Below, piece by piece: positions 34,361-44,549 of a stretch of DNA of 64,000 bases (position 1 is its first letter; each line of letters begins with the position of its first letter). The position numbers and the translations under genes are program-made. The DNA is from Klebsiella sp. WP3-W18-ESBL-02 (GTDB lineage Bacteria; Pseudomonadota; Gammaproteobacteria; Enterobacterales; Enterobacteriaceae): assembly GCF_014168815.1 (NCBI RefSeq), contig NZ_AP021972.1, forward strand, positions 1,364,001 to 1,428,000, read 5' to 3'. Under the pieces are notes generated by a model. The model saw only the letters and a list, made by a program, of their open reading frames with translations, was not told the DNA's origin and did no database searches.

Positions 34361-36679
34361 ATGCGGGTCGCCTGGCTTAAACGCCTCGTCTGGCGCTGGC
34401 TGGCCGGGGCGGTGGTCCTCTTTTGCGGCGCGGTGGTGCTGGCCGATAAGCGCTGGCCGCTGCCGCTGCATGAAGTGACGCCCGCCCGCGTGGTGGTCGC
34501 CGAGGACGGCAGCCCGCTGTGGCGTTTTGCCGATGCCGAAGGGATCTGGCGCTACCCGGTGACCGTGGAAGAGGTGTCGCCACGCTACCTGGATGCCCTG
34601 ATCCAATATGAAGACCGCTGGTTCTGGGACCATCCCGGCGTAAACCCGTTTTCCATTGCCCGCGCGGCCTGGCAGGATCTCTCCGCCGGGCGCGTAGTGT
34701 CGGGCGGCAGCACGCTGACGATGCAGGTGGCGCGGCTGCTGGACCCGCATCCGCGTACGTTTGGCGGTAAGTTTCGCCAGCTGTGGCGCGCCTTCCAACT
34801 GGAATGGCATCTTTCCAAACGGGATATTCTGACGCTTTATCTCAACCGGGCTCCGTTCGGCGGCACGCTTCAGGGCGTCGGTGCTGCCAGCTGGGCCTAT
34901 CTCGGAAAACCGCCTGCGCAATTAAGCTACGCCGACGCCGCGCTGCTGGCGGTGCTGCCGCAGGCGCCCAGCCGACTGCGTCCGGACCGCTGGCCTCATC
35001 GGGCGCAGGCCGCGCGTAATAAAGTCCTTGACCGAATGCTGACTCAGGGCGTCTGGCCTGACGCTGCGGTAAAGGAGGCGAAAGAAGAGCCGGTATGGCT
35101 GTTCCCGCGTCAGATGCCGCAGCTGGCGCCGCTGTTTGCGCGCGCCATGCTGGCGCGGAGCCGTGAGGAAAAAATTGTGACCACCCTGGATGCCGGGCTG
35201 CAGCGGCAGCTGGAAGATCTGGCGATGAACTGGAAATCGCGTCTGGCACCGCGCAGCTCGCTGGCGATGGTGGTGGTCGATAACCGCGATATGAAGGTGC
35301 GAGGCTGGGTTGGTTCTGCGGATATTACCGATGATAGCCGCTTTGGTCATGTCGATATGGTGACCGCAGTGCGTTCGCCGGGGTCGGTGCTGAAGCCATT
35401 TTTATACGGTATGGCGCTCGACAGCGCGCTGATTCATCCGGCATCGCTGCTACAGGATGTGCCGCGTCGGGTGGGTGACTACCGACCGGGTAACTTTGAC
35501 AGCGGATTCCACGGCCCGGTGAGCATGAGCGAAGCGCTGGTGCGCTCGCTGAATCTTCCTGCCGTGCAGGTGCTGGACGCTTACGGGCCGAAGCAGTTCG
35601 CCGCCCGGCTGCGCAATGCCGGGCTACCGCTGATTCTGCCGACCGGTGCGGAGCCGAATTTATCGCTCATTCTCGGCGGCGCTGGCGCGCGGCTGGCTGA
35701 TATCACCGCCGCCTATAGTGCCTTCGCGCGACACGGAAGGGTGGGCAAACTGCGGATGCTGGCCAGCGACCCGCTGGTCGAACGGCCGCTGCTGTCGCCG
35801 GGCGCGGCGTGGATTATCCGCCGCATTCTGGCCAACGAGGCGCAGCCGTTGCCGGATGCCTCGCTGCCGCAGGGGGTGCCGCTGGCGTGGAAAACCGGCA
35901 CCAGCTACGGCTATCGCGACGCATGGGCGATTGGCGTTAATGCCCGTTACAGCATCGGCATCTGGACCGGTAGGCCGGACGGTACGCCGGTGGCTGGGCA
36001 GTTTGGTTTCGCCAGCGCCATTCCGCTGTTGAACCAGGTCAACAATCTGTTGGCCTCACGCGCTGCGCGCCAGCAGGAGGCGCGCGATCCGCGTCCGGCG
36101 TCGGTTGGCGTGGCGGAAATCTGCTGGCCAGCCGGGCAGCCGCTGCCAGCGGGGGACACCAACTGCCGCCGCAGGCTGTCGACCTGGATGCTGGATAATA
36201 GCCTGCCGCCGACGTTACAGCTGCCTGAGCAGGAAGGGATGCAGGGCATTCGTTTCCCGATGTGGCTTGATGGCGAAGGCAAACGGGTGGCAGCAGACTG
36301 CCCGGGGGCCCGTGAAACGATCCTCGACGTCTGGCCGCTGCCGCTGGAGCCGTGGCTGCCCGTCGGAGAGCGCCGTGCCGCGCGGCTGCCGCCGGTGTCG
36401 ACGCGTTGCCCGCCGCGTCAAGTGCAGAACATGGCCCCGCTGATGCTGTCCGGTATTCGTGAAGATGCCGTGATCCGACGTTTGCCCGGTGAGTCGAATG
36501 CAAGAGTCGTGCTGCACGCGAGCGGTGGAGAAGGGAGGCGCTGGTGGTTCCTCAACGGTGAACCGCAGGCCAGCGCTGGCGATAGTCTGACGTTGACGCT
36601 GGCAGACCCAGCGGCTTATCAACTGGTGGTGATGGATGAAGCAGGGCAGACGTCGGTGGTGAATTTTACGCTGCAGTGA
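34361..36679 (+). CDS. pbpC: Penicillin-binding protein 1C
   Basis: 772-residue bifunctional peptidoglycan synthase. Short cytoplasmic end, membrane anchor (about 10-28), GT51 glycosyltransferase with Glu84 in YEDRWFWDHPG, transpeptidase with Ser342 in SVLK and KTGTS, then the C-terminal PBP1C-specific domain. Starts one base after the yfhM stop with no clear ribosome site, so is probably translated by coupling. The A2M/PBP1C pairing suggests repair after envelope breach. Confidence 0.96.
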   Translation: MRVAWLKRLVWRWLAGAVVLFCGAVVLADKRWPLPLHEVTPARVVVAEDGSPLWRFADAEGIWRYPVTVEEVSPRYLDALIQYEDRWFWDHPGVNPFSIARAAWQDLSAGRVVSGGSTLTMQVARLLDPHPRTFGGKFRQLWRAFQLEWHLSKRDILTLYLNRAPFGGTLQGVGAASWAYLGKPPAQLSYADAALLAVLPQAPSRLRPDRWPHRAQAARNKVLDRMLTQGVWPDAAVKEAKEEPVWLFPRQMPQLAPLFARAMLARSREEKIVTTLDAGLQRQLEDLAMNWKSRLAPRSSLAMVVVDNRDMKVRGWVGSADITDDSRFGHVDMVTAVRSPGSVLKPFLYGMALDSALIHPASLLQDVPRRVGDYRPGNFDSGFHGPVSMSEALVRSLNLPAVQVLDAYGPKQFAARLRNAGLPLILPTGAEPNLSLILGGAGARLADITAAYSAFARHGRVGKLRMLASDPLVERPLLSPGAAWIIRRILANEAQPLPDASLPQGVPLAWKTGTSYGYRDAWAIGVNARYSIGIWTGRPDGTPVAGQFGFASAIPLLNQVNNLLASRAARQQEARDPRPASVGVAEICWPAGQPLPAGDTNCRRRLSTWMLDNSLPPTLQLPEQEGMQGIRFPMWLDGEGKRVAADCPGARETILDVWPLPLEPWLPVGERRAARLPPVSTRCPPRQVQNMAPLMLSGIREDAVIRRLPGESNARVVLHASGGEGRRWWFLNGEPQASAGDSLTLTLADPAAYQLVVMDEAGQTSVVNFTLQ

Positions 36680-36687
36680 GTGACGTT

Positions 36688-36764
36688 GCCGGTTGGTGCT
36701 GCGCTTACCCGGCCTACAACATGGCATCGACCCGTAAGCCCGATAAGCGTAGCGCCATCGGGCA
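36688..36764. repeat. REP/BIME pair after pbpC
   Basis: GCCGGTTGGTGCTGCGCTTA is followed by the inverted unit GCCCGATAAGCGTAGCGCCATCGGGC-like. Confidence 0.7.
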
Positions 36765-36851
36765 GTAGCAGCGCACAATAACCAAACCGGGTTTGTTACA
36801 AAGTGTGTTGCTTAAAAGTGTTTTATTTTAAAAAAATGTTACCTTCATCCA

Positions 36852-36880
36852 TAGGCAACGACGCATCCGGTCATTATAAT
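36852..36880 (+). promoter_or_regulatory. ndk promoter
   Basis: Perfect TATAAT (36875-36880) with a weak -35 TAGGCA at 17 nt, 65 bases before the ndk start. Confidence 0.6.
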
Positions 36881-36945
36881 CCGCGCCAGGTAATACAGCT
36901 GCTGTATGCACGACAACAAAATAAATTTTATTATTAGAGGTAATC

Positions 36946-37377
36946 ATGGCTATTGAACGTACTTTTTCCATCATCAAGCCAAACGCGGTGGCAAAAAACG
37001 TTATTGGCAGCATCTTCTCTCGCTTTGAATCAGCAGGGTTTAAGATTGTTGGCACCAAAATGCTGCACCTGACCGTTGAGCAGGCGCGCGGCTTCTACGC
37101 TGAGCACGACGGCCGTCCGTTCTTCGACGGTCTGGTTGAGTTCATGACCTCTGGCCCGATCGTGGTTTCCGTACTGGAAGGCGAAAACGCCGTTCAGCGT
37201 CACCGCGATCTGCTGGGTGCCACCAACCCGGCAAACGCGCTGGCAGGCACCCTGCGCGCTGACTACGCGGACAGCTTCACCGAGAACGGCACCCACGGTT
37301 CCGATTCCGTTGAATCCGCCGCGCGCGAAATCGCCTTCTTCTTCGGCGAAGGCGAAGTGTGCCCGCGCACCCGTTAA
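36946..37377 (+). CDS. ndk: Nucleoside diphosphate kinase
   Basis: 143 residues. Balances NTP and dNTP pools through a phosphohistidine, here in the signature NGTHGSDS. Followed by its own terminator, as in E. coli. Confidence 0.98.
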   Translation: MAIERTFSIIKPNAVAKNVIGSIFSRFESAGFKIVGTKMLHLTVEQARGFYAEHDGRPFFDGLVEFMTSGPIVVSVLEGENAVQRHRDLLGATNPANALAGTLRADYADSFTENGTHGSDSVESAAREIAFFFGEGEVCPRTR

Positions 37378-37450
37378 GGGATCGTTTACACTTTATTTCG
37401 TGAATGCCGCGTGCAGACGTGGCATCCATGCGCCAGAATTTGTACAATGC

Positions 37451-37496
37451 AGCGCCCCCGGACGAGCAGAACGCTTTCCTGGGGCGCTTCTTTTTA
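37451..37496 (+). terminator. Terminator of ndk
   Basis: AGCGCCCC / GGGGCGCT arms with a 22-nt loop, then TCTTTTTATT. Confidence 0.75.
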
Positions 37497-37544
37497 TTAA
37501 CCCTCCAGGGGCCATAACGTGTAACAACGAGGCCGGAATAGAAA

Positions 37545-38711
37545 ATGTCTGAACAAATTGTCACGCCTGAGAGCGCCATCCCGGCGGTTCCCAACAAAGA
37601 TGGAAAAATTAACCTGCTGGATCTTAACCGTCAGCAGATGCGCGAGTTTTTTAAAAACTTAGGCGAAAAACCCTTCCGCGCCGATCAGGTGATGAAGTGG
37701 ATGTACCACTACTGCTGCGACGACTTTGATGAGATGACCGACATCAACAAAGTCCTGCGCGGTAAGCTGAAAGAAGTGGCTGAAATTCGCGCTCCGGAAG
37801 TGGTAGAAGAGCAGCGTTCTTCTGACGGCACCATCAAATGGGCGATTGCCGTTGGCGATCAGCGCGTTGAAACCGTGTATATCCCGGAAGACGATCGCGC
37901 GACCCTGTGCGTCTCTTCACAGGTCGGCTGCGCATTAGAGTGTAAATTCTGCTCTACGGCCCAGCAGGGCTTCAACCGCAACCTGCGCGTATCTGAAATT
38001 ATCGGCCAGGTGTGGCGCGCGGCGAAAATCGTCGGTGCGGTCAAAGCAACCGGCGTGCGTCCGATTACCAACGTGGTGATGATGGGGATGGGCGAACCGC
38101 TGCTGAACCTGACTAACGTGGTTCCCGCGATGGAAATCATGCTCGATGACTTCGGTTTCGGCCTGTCCAAACGTCGCGTAACGCTGTCCACATCAGGCGT
38201 GGTTCCGGCGCTCGATAAGCTGGGCGATATGATTGACGTCGCGCTAGCGATTTCCCTGCACGCACCGAACGACACCATCCGTGACGAAATTGTACCGATC
38301 AACAAAAAGTACAACATCGCGACGTTCCTGGAGTCCGTTCGTGGCTACATTTCGAAGTCCAACGCCAACCAGGGCCGCGTGACCATCGAATACGTGATGC
38401 TGGACCATATTAACGATGGCACCGAGCACGCCCATGAGCTGGCTGAACTGCTGAAAGATACGCCGTGCAAAATCAACCTGATTCCGTGGAACCCGTTCCC
38501 GGGCGCACCGTACGGCCGCAGCTCCAACAGCCGCATTGACCGCTTCAGTAAAGTACTGATGAGCTATGGCTTTACCACCATCGTGCGTAAGACCCGCGGT
38601 GATGACATTGATGCCGCCTGTGGTCAGCTTGCCGGTGATGTGATTGACCGCACCAAGCGTACAATGCGTAAGCGTATGCAGGGTGAAACCATTGAGGTCA
38701 AAGCGCTCTGA
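37545..38711 (+). CDS. rlmN: Dual-specificity 23S rRNA/tRNA adenine-2 methyltransferase RlmN
   Basis: 388-residue radical SAM enzyme that methylates A2503 of 23S rRNA and A37 of some tRNAs. The CX3CX2C motif is seen in CALECKFC; a further Cys in the C-terminal DAACGQL region is the methyl-carrying candidate. First gene of the rlmN-rodZ-ispG-hisS-yfgM-bamB-der stretch. It has four more N-terminal residues than E. coli. Confidence 0.97.
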   Translation: MSEQIVTPESAIPAVPNKDGKINLLDLNRQQMREFFKNLGEKPFRADQVMKWMYHYCCDDFDEMTDINKVLRGKLKEVAEIRAPEVVEEQRSSDGTIKWAIAVGDQRVETVYIPEDDRATLCVSSQVGCALECKFCSTAQQGFNRNLRVSEIIGQVWRAAKIVGAVKATGVRPITNVVMMGMGEPLLNLTNVVPAMEIMLDDFGFGLSKRRVTLSTSGVVPALDKLGDMIDVALAISLHAPNDTIRDEIVPINKKYNIATFLESVRGYISKSNANQGRVTIEYVMLDHINDGTEHAHELAELLKDTPCKINLIPWNPFPGAPYGRSSNSRIDRFSKVLMSYGFTTIVRKTRGDDIDAACGQLAGDVIDRTKRTMRKRMQGETIEVKAL

Positions 38712-38720
38712 TAGCGCGCC

Positions 38721-38744
38721 GCGTGCGCCAGAAATGGCGCACGC
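38721..38744. terminator. Perfect hairpin behind rlmN
   Basis: 9-bp GCGTGCGCC / GGCGCACGC with a 6-nt loop and no U-tract. The rest of the 277-base spacer up to rodZ shows nothing I can assign. Confidence 0.5.
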
Positions 38745-38988
38745 ACAGCCAAGTGCTTAAGGATTAGGCGAAACGTACTGATCTGGTTAATAATTACGGT
38801 GCGTTTCATCAAGTATTGAGGCAGTATGTAGCGTTGCAATCACAGCGTGAATACGGCTTTTGACGCTGTTTTGGAGTAGGGCATAACGGGCGGCCCGTCC
38901 GTCCGTTCGGTAACACGACCGGATGTTTCGCGGTGCGAGAAGGCTTCGCATCAGAACCTTAAATTTCACGAATCAGCAGTTGTAGCGA

Positions 38989-40008
38989 ATGAATACTGAA
39001 ACCAACCACGATCAACAAGAAGCACAAACTACGGGTGTCCGTTTGCGTAATGCCCGTGAACAACTCGGACTCAGCCAGCAAGCCGTTGCAGAACGCTTGT
39101 GCCTGAAGGTTTCCACCGTTCGTGATATTGAAGAAGATAAGGCTCCTGCTGAACTCGCTTCAACATTCTTGCGTGGTTATATCCGTTCCTACGCTCGTCT
39201 GGTCCATATTCCAGAAGAAGAACTGCTGCCGATGATGGAAAAGCAGGCGCCGGTGCGCGCTGCCAAGGTCGCGCCGATGCAGAGCTTCTCTTTGGGCAAG
39301 CGTCGCAAAAAACGCGACGGCTGGCTGATGAGCTTTACCTGGCTGGTGCTGTTTGTGGTGGTGGGTTTAACCGTCGCCTGGTGGTGGCAAAACCACAAAG
39401 CGCAGCAGGAAGAGATCACCACGATGGCCGATCAGTCTTCCGTTGAGCTGAAGGCGAGCGGCAGCGATTCACAAAATATTCCGCTGAATACGGGAGCCGA
39501 TGCGGCTCCGTCTACGGCTACGACCGATACTGCCGCCGTGCAGGGCTCCAGCGCTGCGGCGCCAGCCGATACCGCCGCTCAGGCTCCAGCCGATACGGCA
39601 ACAGCCGCCGCGCAGAACAACGCCGTTGTGTCACCGTCTCAGGCGAATGTTGATACCACTACAGCACAAACTACCCCTGCACCGCAGGCTGCCGCGCCGG
39701 GCGCGCTGCCAACCGATCCGGCACAAACTGCCGCGCCGGTGGCTGACGCTAACGCGCTGGTCATGAACTTCTCCGCCGACTGCTGGCTGGAAGTGACCGA
39801 TGCGACCGGTAAAAAACTGTTCAGCGGCCTGCAGCGTAAAGGTGGTAACCTGAACCTCACCGGCCAGGCGCCTTATAAGCTGAAAATTGGCGCACCGGCT
39901 GCGGTACAAATTGAATACCAGGGTAAACCGGTCGATCTGAGCCGCTTTATCAGAACTAACCAGGTTGCGCGCCTGACCGTGAGTGCTGAACAATCACCGG
40001 CACAATAA
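38989..40008 (+). CDS. rodZ: Cytoskeletal protein RodZ
   Basis: 339 residues. N-terminal Cro-like HTH (about 18-85; LGLSQQAVAERLCLKVSTV), which binds MreB, one membrane segment (about 110-132, WLMSFTWLVLFVVVGLTVAW), a low-complexity Ala/Pro/Thr-rich periplasmic linker, and the DUF4115 domain. Needed for rod shape. Confidence 0.96.
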   Translation: MNTETNHDQQEAQTTGVRLRNAREQLGLSQQAVAERLCLKVSTVRDIEEDKAPAELASTFLRGYIRSYARLVHIPEEELLPMMEKQAPVRAAKVAPMQSFSLGKRRKKRDGWLMSFTWLVLFVVVGLTVAWWWQNHKAQQEEITTMADQSSVELKASGSDSQNIPLNTGADAAPSTATTDTAAVQGSSAAAPADTAAQAPADTATAAAQNNAVVSPSQANVDTTTAQTTPAPQAAAPGALPTDPAQTAAPVADANALVMNFSADCWLEVTDATGKKLFSGLQRKGGNLNLTGQAPYKLKIGAPAAVQIEYQGKPVDLSRFIRTNQVARLTVSAEQSPAQ

Positions 40009-40034
40009 CAGACGCGTAATGCGGGAGATTTTTC

Positions 40035-41153
40035 ATGCACAACCAGGCTCCTATTCAACGTAGAAAATCCACACGCATTTACGTTGGGAACGTGCCGATC
40101 GGCGATGGGGCCCCTATCGCCGTCCAGTCGATGACCAACACGCGCACGACGGATGTCGAAGCGACGGTCAATCAAATCAGAGCGTTAGAACGCGTTGGCG
40201 CAGACATCGTTCGCGTTTCCGTGCCAACGATGGACGCCGCCGAGGCGTTCAAACTTATCAAACAGCAGGTCAACGTCCCGCTGGTCGCCGATATCCACTT
40301 TGACTACCGTATTGCGCTGAAGGTTGCGGAATACGGCGTCGACTGCCTGCGCATTAACCCGGGCAATATCGGCAACGAAGAGCGCATTCGCATGGTGGTT
40401 GACTGCGCGCGTGACAAAAACATCCCGATCCGCATCGGTGTTAACGCCGGTTCGCTGGAAAAAGATCTGCAGGAAAAATACGGTGAGCCGACGCCGCAGG
40501 CGCTGCTGGAATCGGCGATGCGTCATGTCGATCATCTGGATCGACTGAACTTCGATCAGTTCAAGGTCAGCGTGAAAGCGTCGGACGTTTTCCTTGCCGT
40601 CGAATCGTATCGCCTGCTGGCGAAACAGATCGATCAACCGCTGCACCTCGGGATCACCGAAGCGGGCGGCGCGCGCAGCGGCGCGGTCAAGTCCGCAATC
40701 GGCCTTGGTCTGCTGTTGTCCGAAGGCATTGGTGACACGCTGCGCGTATCGCTGGCGGCGGACCCGGTTGAAGAAATTAAAGTCGGTTTCGATATTCTGA
40801 AATCGCTGCGCATTCGCGCGCGCGGGATTAACTTCATCGCCTGCCCGACCTGCTCTCGTCAGGAATTTGACGTGATCGGTACGGTCAACGCGCTCGAGCA
40901 GCGGCTGGAAGACATCATCACCCCGATGGACGTTTCGATCATCGGCTGCGTGGTGAATGGCCCTGGCGAAGCGCTGGTGTCGACGCTGGGCGTGACGGGC
41001 GGCAACAAAAAGAGCGGCCTGTATGAAGACGGCGTGCGTAAAGACCGTCTGGACAACGACGATATGATTAGCCAGCTTGAAGCCAGAATCCGCGCGAAAG
41101 CCGCGGTGCTTGACGAGACGCGCCGTATCGACGTTCAGCAGGTTGAAAAATAA
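40035..41153 (+). CDS. ispG: 4-hydroxy-3-methylbut-2-enyl diphosphate synthase
   Basis: 372-residue [4Fe-4S] enzyme of the MEP isoprenoid pathway. Cluster ligands lie in FIACPTCSRQEFD and in GCVVNGPGEA, where the conserved Glu is also a ligand. The cluster ties it functionally to the isc operon in this window. Confidence 0.98.
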   Translation: MHNQAPIQRRKSTRIYVGNVPIGDGAPIAVQSMTNTRTTDVEATVNQIRALERVGADIVRVSVPTMDAAEAFKLIKQQVNVPLVADIHFDYRIALKVAEYGVDCLRINPGNIGNEERIRMVVDCARDKNIPIRIGVNAGSLEKDLQEKYGEPTPQALLESAMRHVDHLDRLNFDQFKVSVKASDVFLAVESYRLLAKQIDQPLHLGITEAGGARSGAVKSAIGLGLLLSEGIGDTLRVSLAADPVEEIKVGFDILKSLRIRARGINFIACPTCSRQEFDVIGTVNALEQRLEDIITPMDVSIIGCVVNGPGEALVSTLGVTGGNKKSGLYEDGVRKDRLDNDDMISQLEARIRAKAAVLDETRRIDVQQVEK

Positions 41154-41188
41154 CGAGATGGGAAGCGGCTTGCTTCCCGTGTATGATT

Positions 41189-41228
41189 GAACCTCTCGTG
41201 CGCTGACCGCGCGAGGGTTCATTTTTAT
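41189..41228 (+). terminator. Hairpin with T-run between ispG and hisS
   Basis: GAACC...CTCG...GCGC arms pair with GCGC GAG GGTTC, followed by ATTTTTATAT. Terminator-like, probably partial, since hisS follows closely. Confidence 0.55.
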
Positions 41229-41245
41229 ATATAAAGAGAATTAAC

Positions 41246-42520
41246 GTGGCAAAAAACATTCAAGCCATTCGCGGCATGAACGATTATCTGCCTGGCGAAA
41301 CCGCCATCTGGCAGCGCATTGAAGGCACACTCAAGCAGGTGCTCGGCAGCTACGGTTACAGCGAAATCCGTTTGCCGATTGTAGAGCAGACCCCGTTATT
41401 CAAGCGCGCTATCGGTGAAGTCACCGACGTGGTTGAAAAAGAGATGTATACCTTTGAAGACCGCAACGGCGATAGCCTGACGCTGCGTCCGGAAGGTACT
41501 GCGGGCTGCGTACGCGCCGGCATCGAACATGGTCTTCTGTACAATCAGGAGCAGCGTCTGTGGTACATCGGCCCGATGTTCCGCCACGAGCGTCCGCAGA
41601 AAGGCCGCTACCGCCAGTTCCATCAGCTGGGTGTCGAAGTGTTTGGCCTGCAGGGCCCGGACATTGACGCGGAGCTGATTATGCTGACCGCGCGCTGGTG
41701 GCGTGCGCTCGGTATGGCCGAGCACGTTAATCTGGAGCTGAACTCCATCGGTTCACTGGAAGCGCGCGCTAACTACCGCGACGCGCTGGTGGCGTTCCTC
41801 GAGCAACACGTCGACGTGCTGGATGAAGACTGCAAACGTCGTATGTACAGCAACCCGCTGCGCGTGCTGGATTCAAAAAATCAGGACGTGCAGGCGTTGC
41901 TGAATAACGCGCCGAAACTGGGTGACTACCTGGACGATGAGTCCCGTGAGCACTTTGCTGGCCTGTGCGCGCAGCTGGATGCCGCCGGTATCGCCTACAC
42001 CGTTAACCAGCGTCTGGTTCGCGGTCTGGATTACTACAACCGCACCGTTTTCGAGTGGGTAACGAACAGCCTGGGTTCGCAGGGTACCGTTTGTGCCGGC
42101 GGCCGCTACGATGGCCTGGTCGAGCAACTAGGCGGTCGCGCAACCCCTGCCGTGGGCTTTGCCATGGGCCTGGAACGTCTTGTTTTACTCGTTCAGGCAG
42201 TTAATCCGGAATTTAAAGCCGATCCTGTTGTCGATATATACCTGGTAGCCTCAGGCACCGATACTCAGTCAGCCGCAATGCGTCTGGCCGAGCAGGTGCG
42301 TGATGCATTACCTGGCGTGAAGCTGATGACTAACCACGGCGGCGGCAACTTTAAAAAGCAGTTTGCCCGCGCAGATAAATGGGGTGCCCGTATTGCCCTG
42401 GTTCTGGGTGAGTCTGAGGTTGAGCAAGCCACTGTTGTCGTGAAGGATTTGCGTTCTGGTGAGCAGACAACCGTAACGCAGGAAGGCGTTGCCGCGCATT
42501 TGCGCACTATTCTGGGTTAA
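41246..42520 (+). CDS. hisS: Histidyl-tRNA synthetase
   Basis: 424-residue class II synthetase. Motif 2 region (FRHERPQKGRYRQFHQ), histidine-A motif RGLDYYNRTVFEW, motif 3 GFAMGLERL, and a C-terminal anticodon-binding domain. Same length as E. coli. Confidence 0.98.
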   Translation: MAKNIQAIRGMNDYLPGETAIWQRIEGTLKQVLGSYGYSEIRLPIVEQTPLFKRAIGEVTDVVEKEMYTFEDRNGDSLTLRPEGTAGCVRAGIEHGLLYNQEQRLWYIGPMFRHERPQKGRYRQFHQLGVEVFGLQGPDIDAELIMLTARWWRALGMAEHVNLELNSIGSLEARANYRDALVAFLEQHVDVLDEDCKRRMYSNPLRVLDSKNQDVQALLNNAPKLGDYLDDESREHFAGLCAQLDAAGIAYTVNQRLVRGLDYYNRTVFEWVTNSLGSQGTVCAGGRYDGLVEQLGGRATPAVGFAMGLERLVLLVQAVNPEFKADPVVDIYLVASGTDTQSAAMRLAEQVRDALPGVKLMTNHGGGNFKKQFARADKWGARIALVLGESEVEQATVVVKDLRSGEQTTVTQEGVAAHLRTILG

Positions 42521-42553
42521 TCTCCAGGACATCATTATCAGGAGAAGGGCTGC

Positions 42554-43171
42554 GTGGAAATTAATAACGAAAACGATCAGGTTGAGGCGCTGAAAAGCTT
42601 CTTTGCCGAAAATGGCAAAGCGCTGGCCGTTGGGGTAATTTTGGGGATCGGTGCGCTGGTTGGCTGGCGTTACTGGAATTCCCATCAGGTAGACACGGCC
42701 AGGGACGCGTCCATGGCCTATGAAAATGCCGTTTCTTCTCTTAGTTCAGGGAAACCGGAAGCGCTGGCCGCAGCGGAGAAATTTGCCGCTGGGGCGAAAA
42801 ACACCTACGGGTCGTTTGCTTCCCTGGAGCTGGCGCAGGTCTTCGTTGATAAAAACGATCTGGCACAGGCAGAAAAACAGCTGCAGCAAGGGCTGGCCGC
42901 CGCATCTGATGATAATCTGAAGTCCGTTATCAACCTGCGCCTGGCGCGCGTTCAGCTGCAAATGAAGCAGCCTGACGCAGCGCTGAAAACGCTGGAAGGC
43001 GTGAAAGGTGAAGGCTGGACGGCAATTGTTGCTGATTTACGTGGGGAAATCCTGCTCAGTAAAGGTGACAAGCAGGGCGCGCGTGCGGCGTGGGAAGCAG
43101 GCGCTAAAAGCGATGCATCACCGGCGCTCAGCGAAATGATGCGCATGAAAATTAATAATTTGTCCGTCTGA
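42554..43171 (+). CDS. yfgM: YfgM, periplasmic TPR-like ancillary SecYEG protein
   Basis: 205 residues with a GTG start, set by GGAGAAGG 5 bases upstream and by homology. One membrane segment (about 24-42, LAVGVILGIGALVGWRYW), then a TPR-like periplasmic domain. In E. coli it associates with PpiD at the Sec translocon. Ten bases before bamB. Confidence 0.94.
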   Translation: MEINNENDQVEALKSFFAENGKALAVGVILGIGALVGWRYWNSHQVDTARDASMAYENAVSSLSSGKPEALAAAEKFAAGAKNTYGSFASLELAQVFVDKNDLAQAEKQLQQGLAAASDDNLKSVINLRLARVQLQMKQPDAALKTLEGVKGEGWTAIVADLRGEILLSKGDKQGARAAWEAGAKSDASPALSEMMRMKINNLSV

Positions 43172-43181
43172 GAGGGACCCG

Positions 43182-44360
43182 ATGCAATTGCGTAAACTAC
43201 TTTTGCCTGGACTGCTTTCTGTCACTCTGTTGAGTGGTTGTTCACTGTTTAGCGGCGAAGAAGACGTTGTTAAAATGTCTCCGCTGCCGACCGTAGAAAA
43301 CCAGTTTACTCCGTCTACCGCTTGGGACGTTTCGGTGGGTAGCGGGATTGGCGATTTCTACTCCAACCTGCATCCGGCCTATGCGGATAGCGTGGTCTAT
43401 GCCGCTGACCGTAAGGGCATCGTGAAAGCGATGAACGCGGATGATGGCAAAGAAGTATGGTCCGTCAATCTGGCGGAAAAAGACGGCTGGTTCTCTCGTA
43501 AACCGGCGCTGCTCTCCGGTGGCCTGACCGTTTCCGGCGGCCACGTTTATGTCGGCAGCGAAAAAGCGCAGGTTTATGCGCTGGATGCGGGCGACGGTTC
43601 TATCGTCTGGCAGACCGCCGCGGCGGGCGAAGTGCTTTCTCGTCCAACCGTGAGCGATGGTCTGGTGCTGATCCATACCAGCAACGGCCAGCTGCAGGCG
43701 CTGGATGAAAACAGCGGCGTCGTGAAGTGGACGGTAAACCTGGATATGCCAGCGCTGTCTCTGCGCGGTGAATCTGCACCGGCTGCAGCTTACGGCGCGG
43801 CGATTGTTGGCGGTGATAACGGTCGCGTGAGCGCGGTCCTGATGCAGCAAGGTCAGCTGATCTGGCAGCAGCGTATTTCTCAGGCCACCGGCTCCACGGA
43901 AATTGACCGTCTGAGCGACGTGGACACCACGCCGGTCATCGTCAATGGCGTGGTTTATGCCTTAGCCTACAATGGTAACCTGACGGCGCTGGATCTGCGC
44001 AGCGGTCAGATCATGTGGAAACGCGAGCTGGGCTCGGTGAATGATTTCATCGTCGACGGCAACCGTATCTACATCGTCGATCAGAACGATCGTATTCTGG
44101 CGCTGACCACCGACGGCGGCGTGACGCTGTGGACGCAGAGCGATCTGCTGCACCGTTTACTGACCTCGCCGGCGCTGTATAACGGCAGCCTGGTGGTGGG
44201 CGATGCCGAAGGCTACATGCACTGGGTTAACCCGGAAGACGGGCGCTTCCAGGCGCAGCAGAAGGTTGACAGCTCAGGCTTCCTGACGGATCCGGTTGCA
44301 GCCGACGGTAAACTGCTGATTCAGGCAAAAGACGGCACGGTGTACGCCATTACGCGTTAA
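43182..44360 (+). CDS. bamB: Outer membrane assembly lipoprotein BamB
   Basis: 392-residue eight-bladed beta-propeller of the BAM complex. Lipobox TLLSGC gives Cys20. PQQ-like blade repeats recur (e.g. VYALDAGDGSIVWQT, LTALDLRSGQIMWK). Confidence 0.97.
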   Translation: MQLRKLLLPGLLSVTLLSGCSLFSGEEDVVKMSPLPTVENQFTPSTAWDVSVGSGIGDFYSNLHPAYADSVVYAADRKGIVKAMNADDGKEVWSVNLAEKDGWFSRKPALLSGGLTVSGGHVYVGSEKAQVYALDAGDGSIVWQTAAAGEVLSRPTVSDGLVLIHTSNGQLQALDENSGVVKWTVNLDMPALSLRGESAPAAAYGAAIVGGDNGRVSAVLMQQGQLIWQQRISQATGSTEIDRLSDVDTTPVIVNGVVYALAYNGNLTALDLRSGQIMWKRELGSVNDFIVDGNRIYIVDQNDRILALTTDGGVTLWTQSDLLHRLLTSPALYNGSLVVGDAEGYMHWVNPEDGRFQAQQKVDSSGFLTDPVAADGKLLIQAKDGTVYAITR

Positions 44361-44385
44361 TCCGGCTGTGTTGATTCAGCGATGG

Positions 44386-44411
44386 ACGGCTCCTGTATGC
44401 TCAGGGGCCGT
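44386..44411 (+). terminator. Hairpin behind bamB
   Basis: ACGGCTCCTG / CAGGGGCCGT (one G-U) with a 6-nt loop, followed by TTTGCTATTTTTATT. Confidence 0.7.
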
Positions 44412-44439
44412 TTGCTATTTTTATTAGTACTGATTTCTT

Positions 44440-44508
44440 GCCCGATGGCGCTTCGCTTATCGGGCCTACCCAGACAGAGTAGGCCGGGTAAACGATGCAT
44501 CGTCCGGC
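44440..44508. repeat. REP/BIME pair between bamB and der
   Basis: GCCCGATGGCGCTTCGCTTA then an inverted unit starting TAGGCCGGGTAAACGATGC. Confidence 0.75.
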
Positions 44509-44549
44509 AACGCAGATTGTCACAAATTTTGAGTATATGAGGCTTTAAC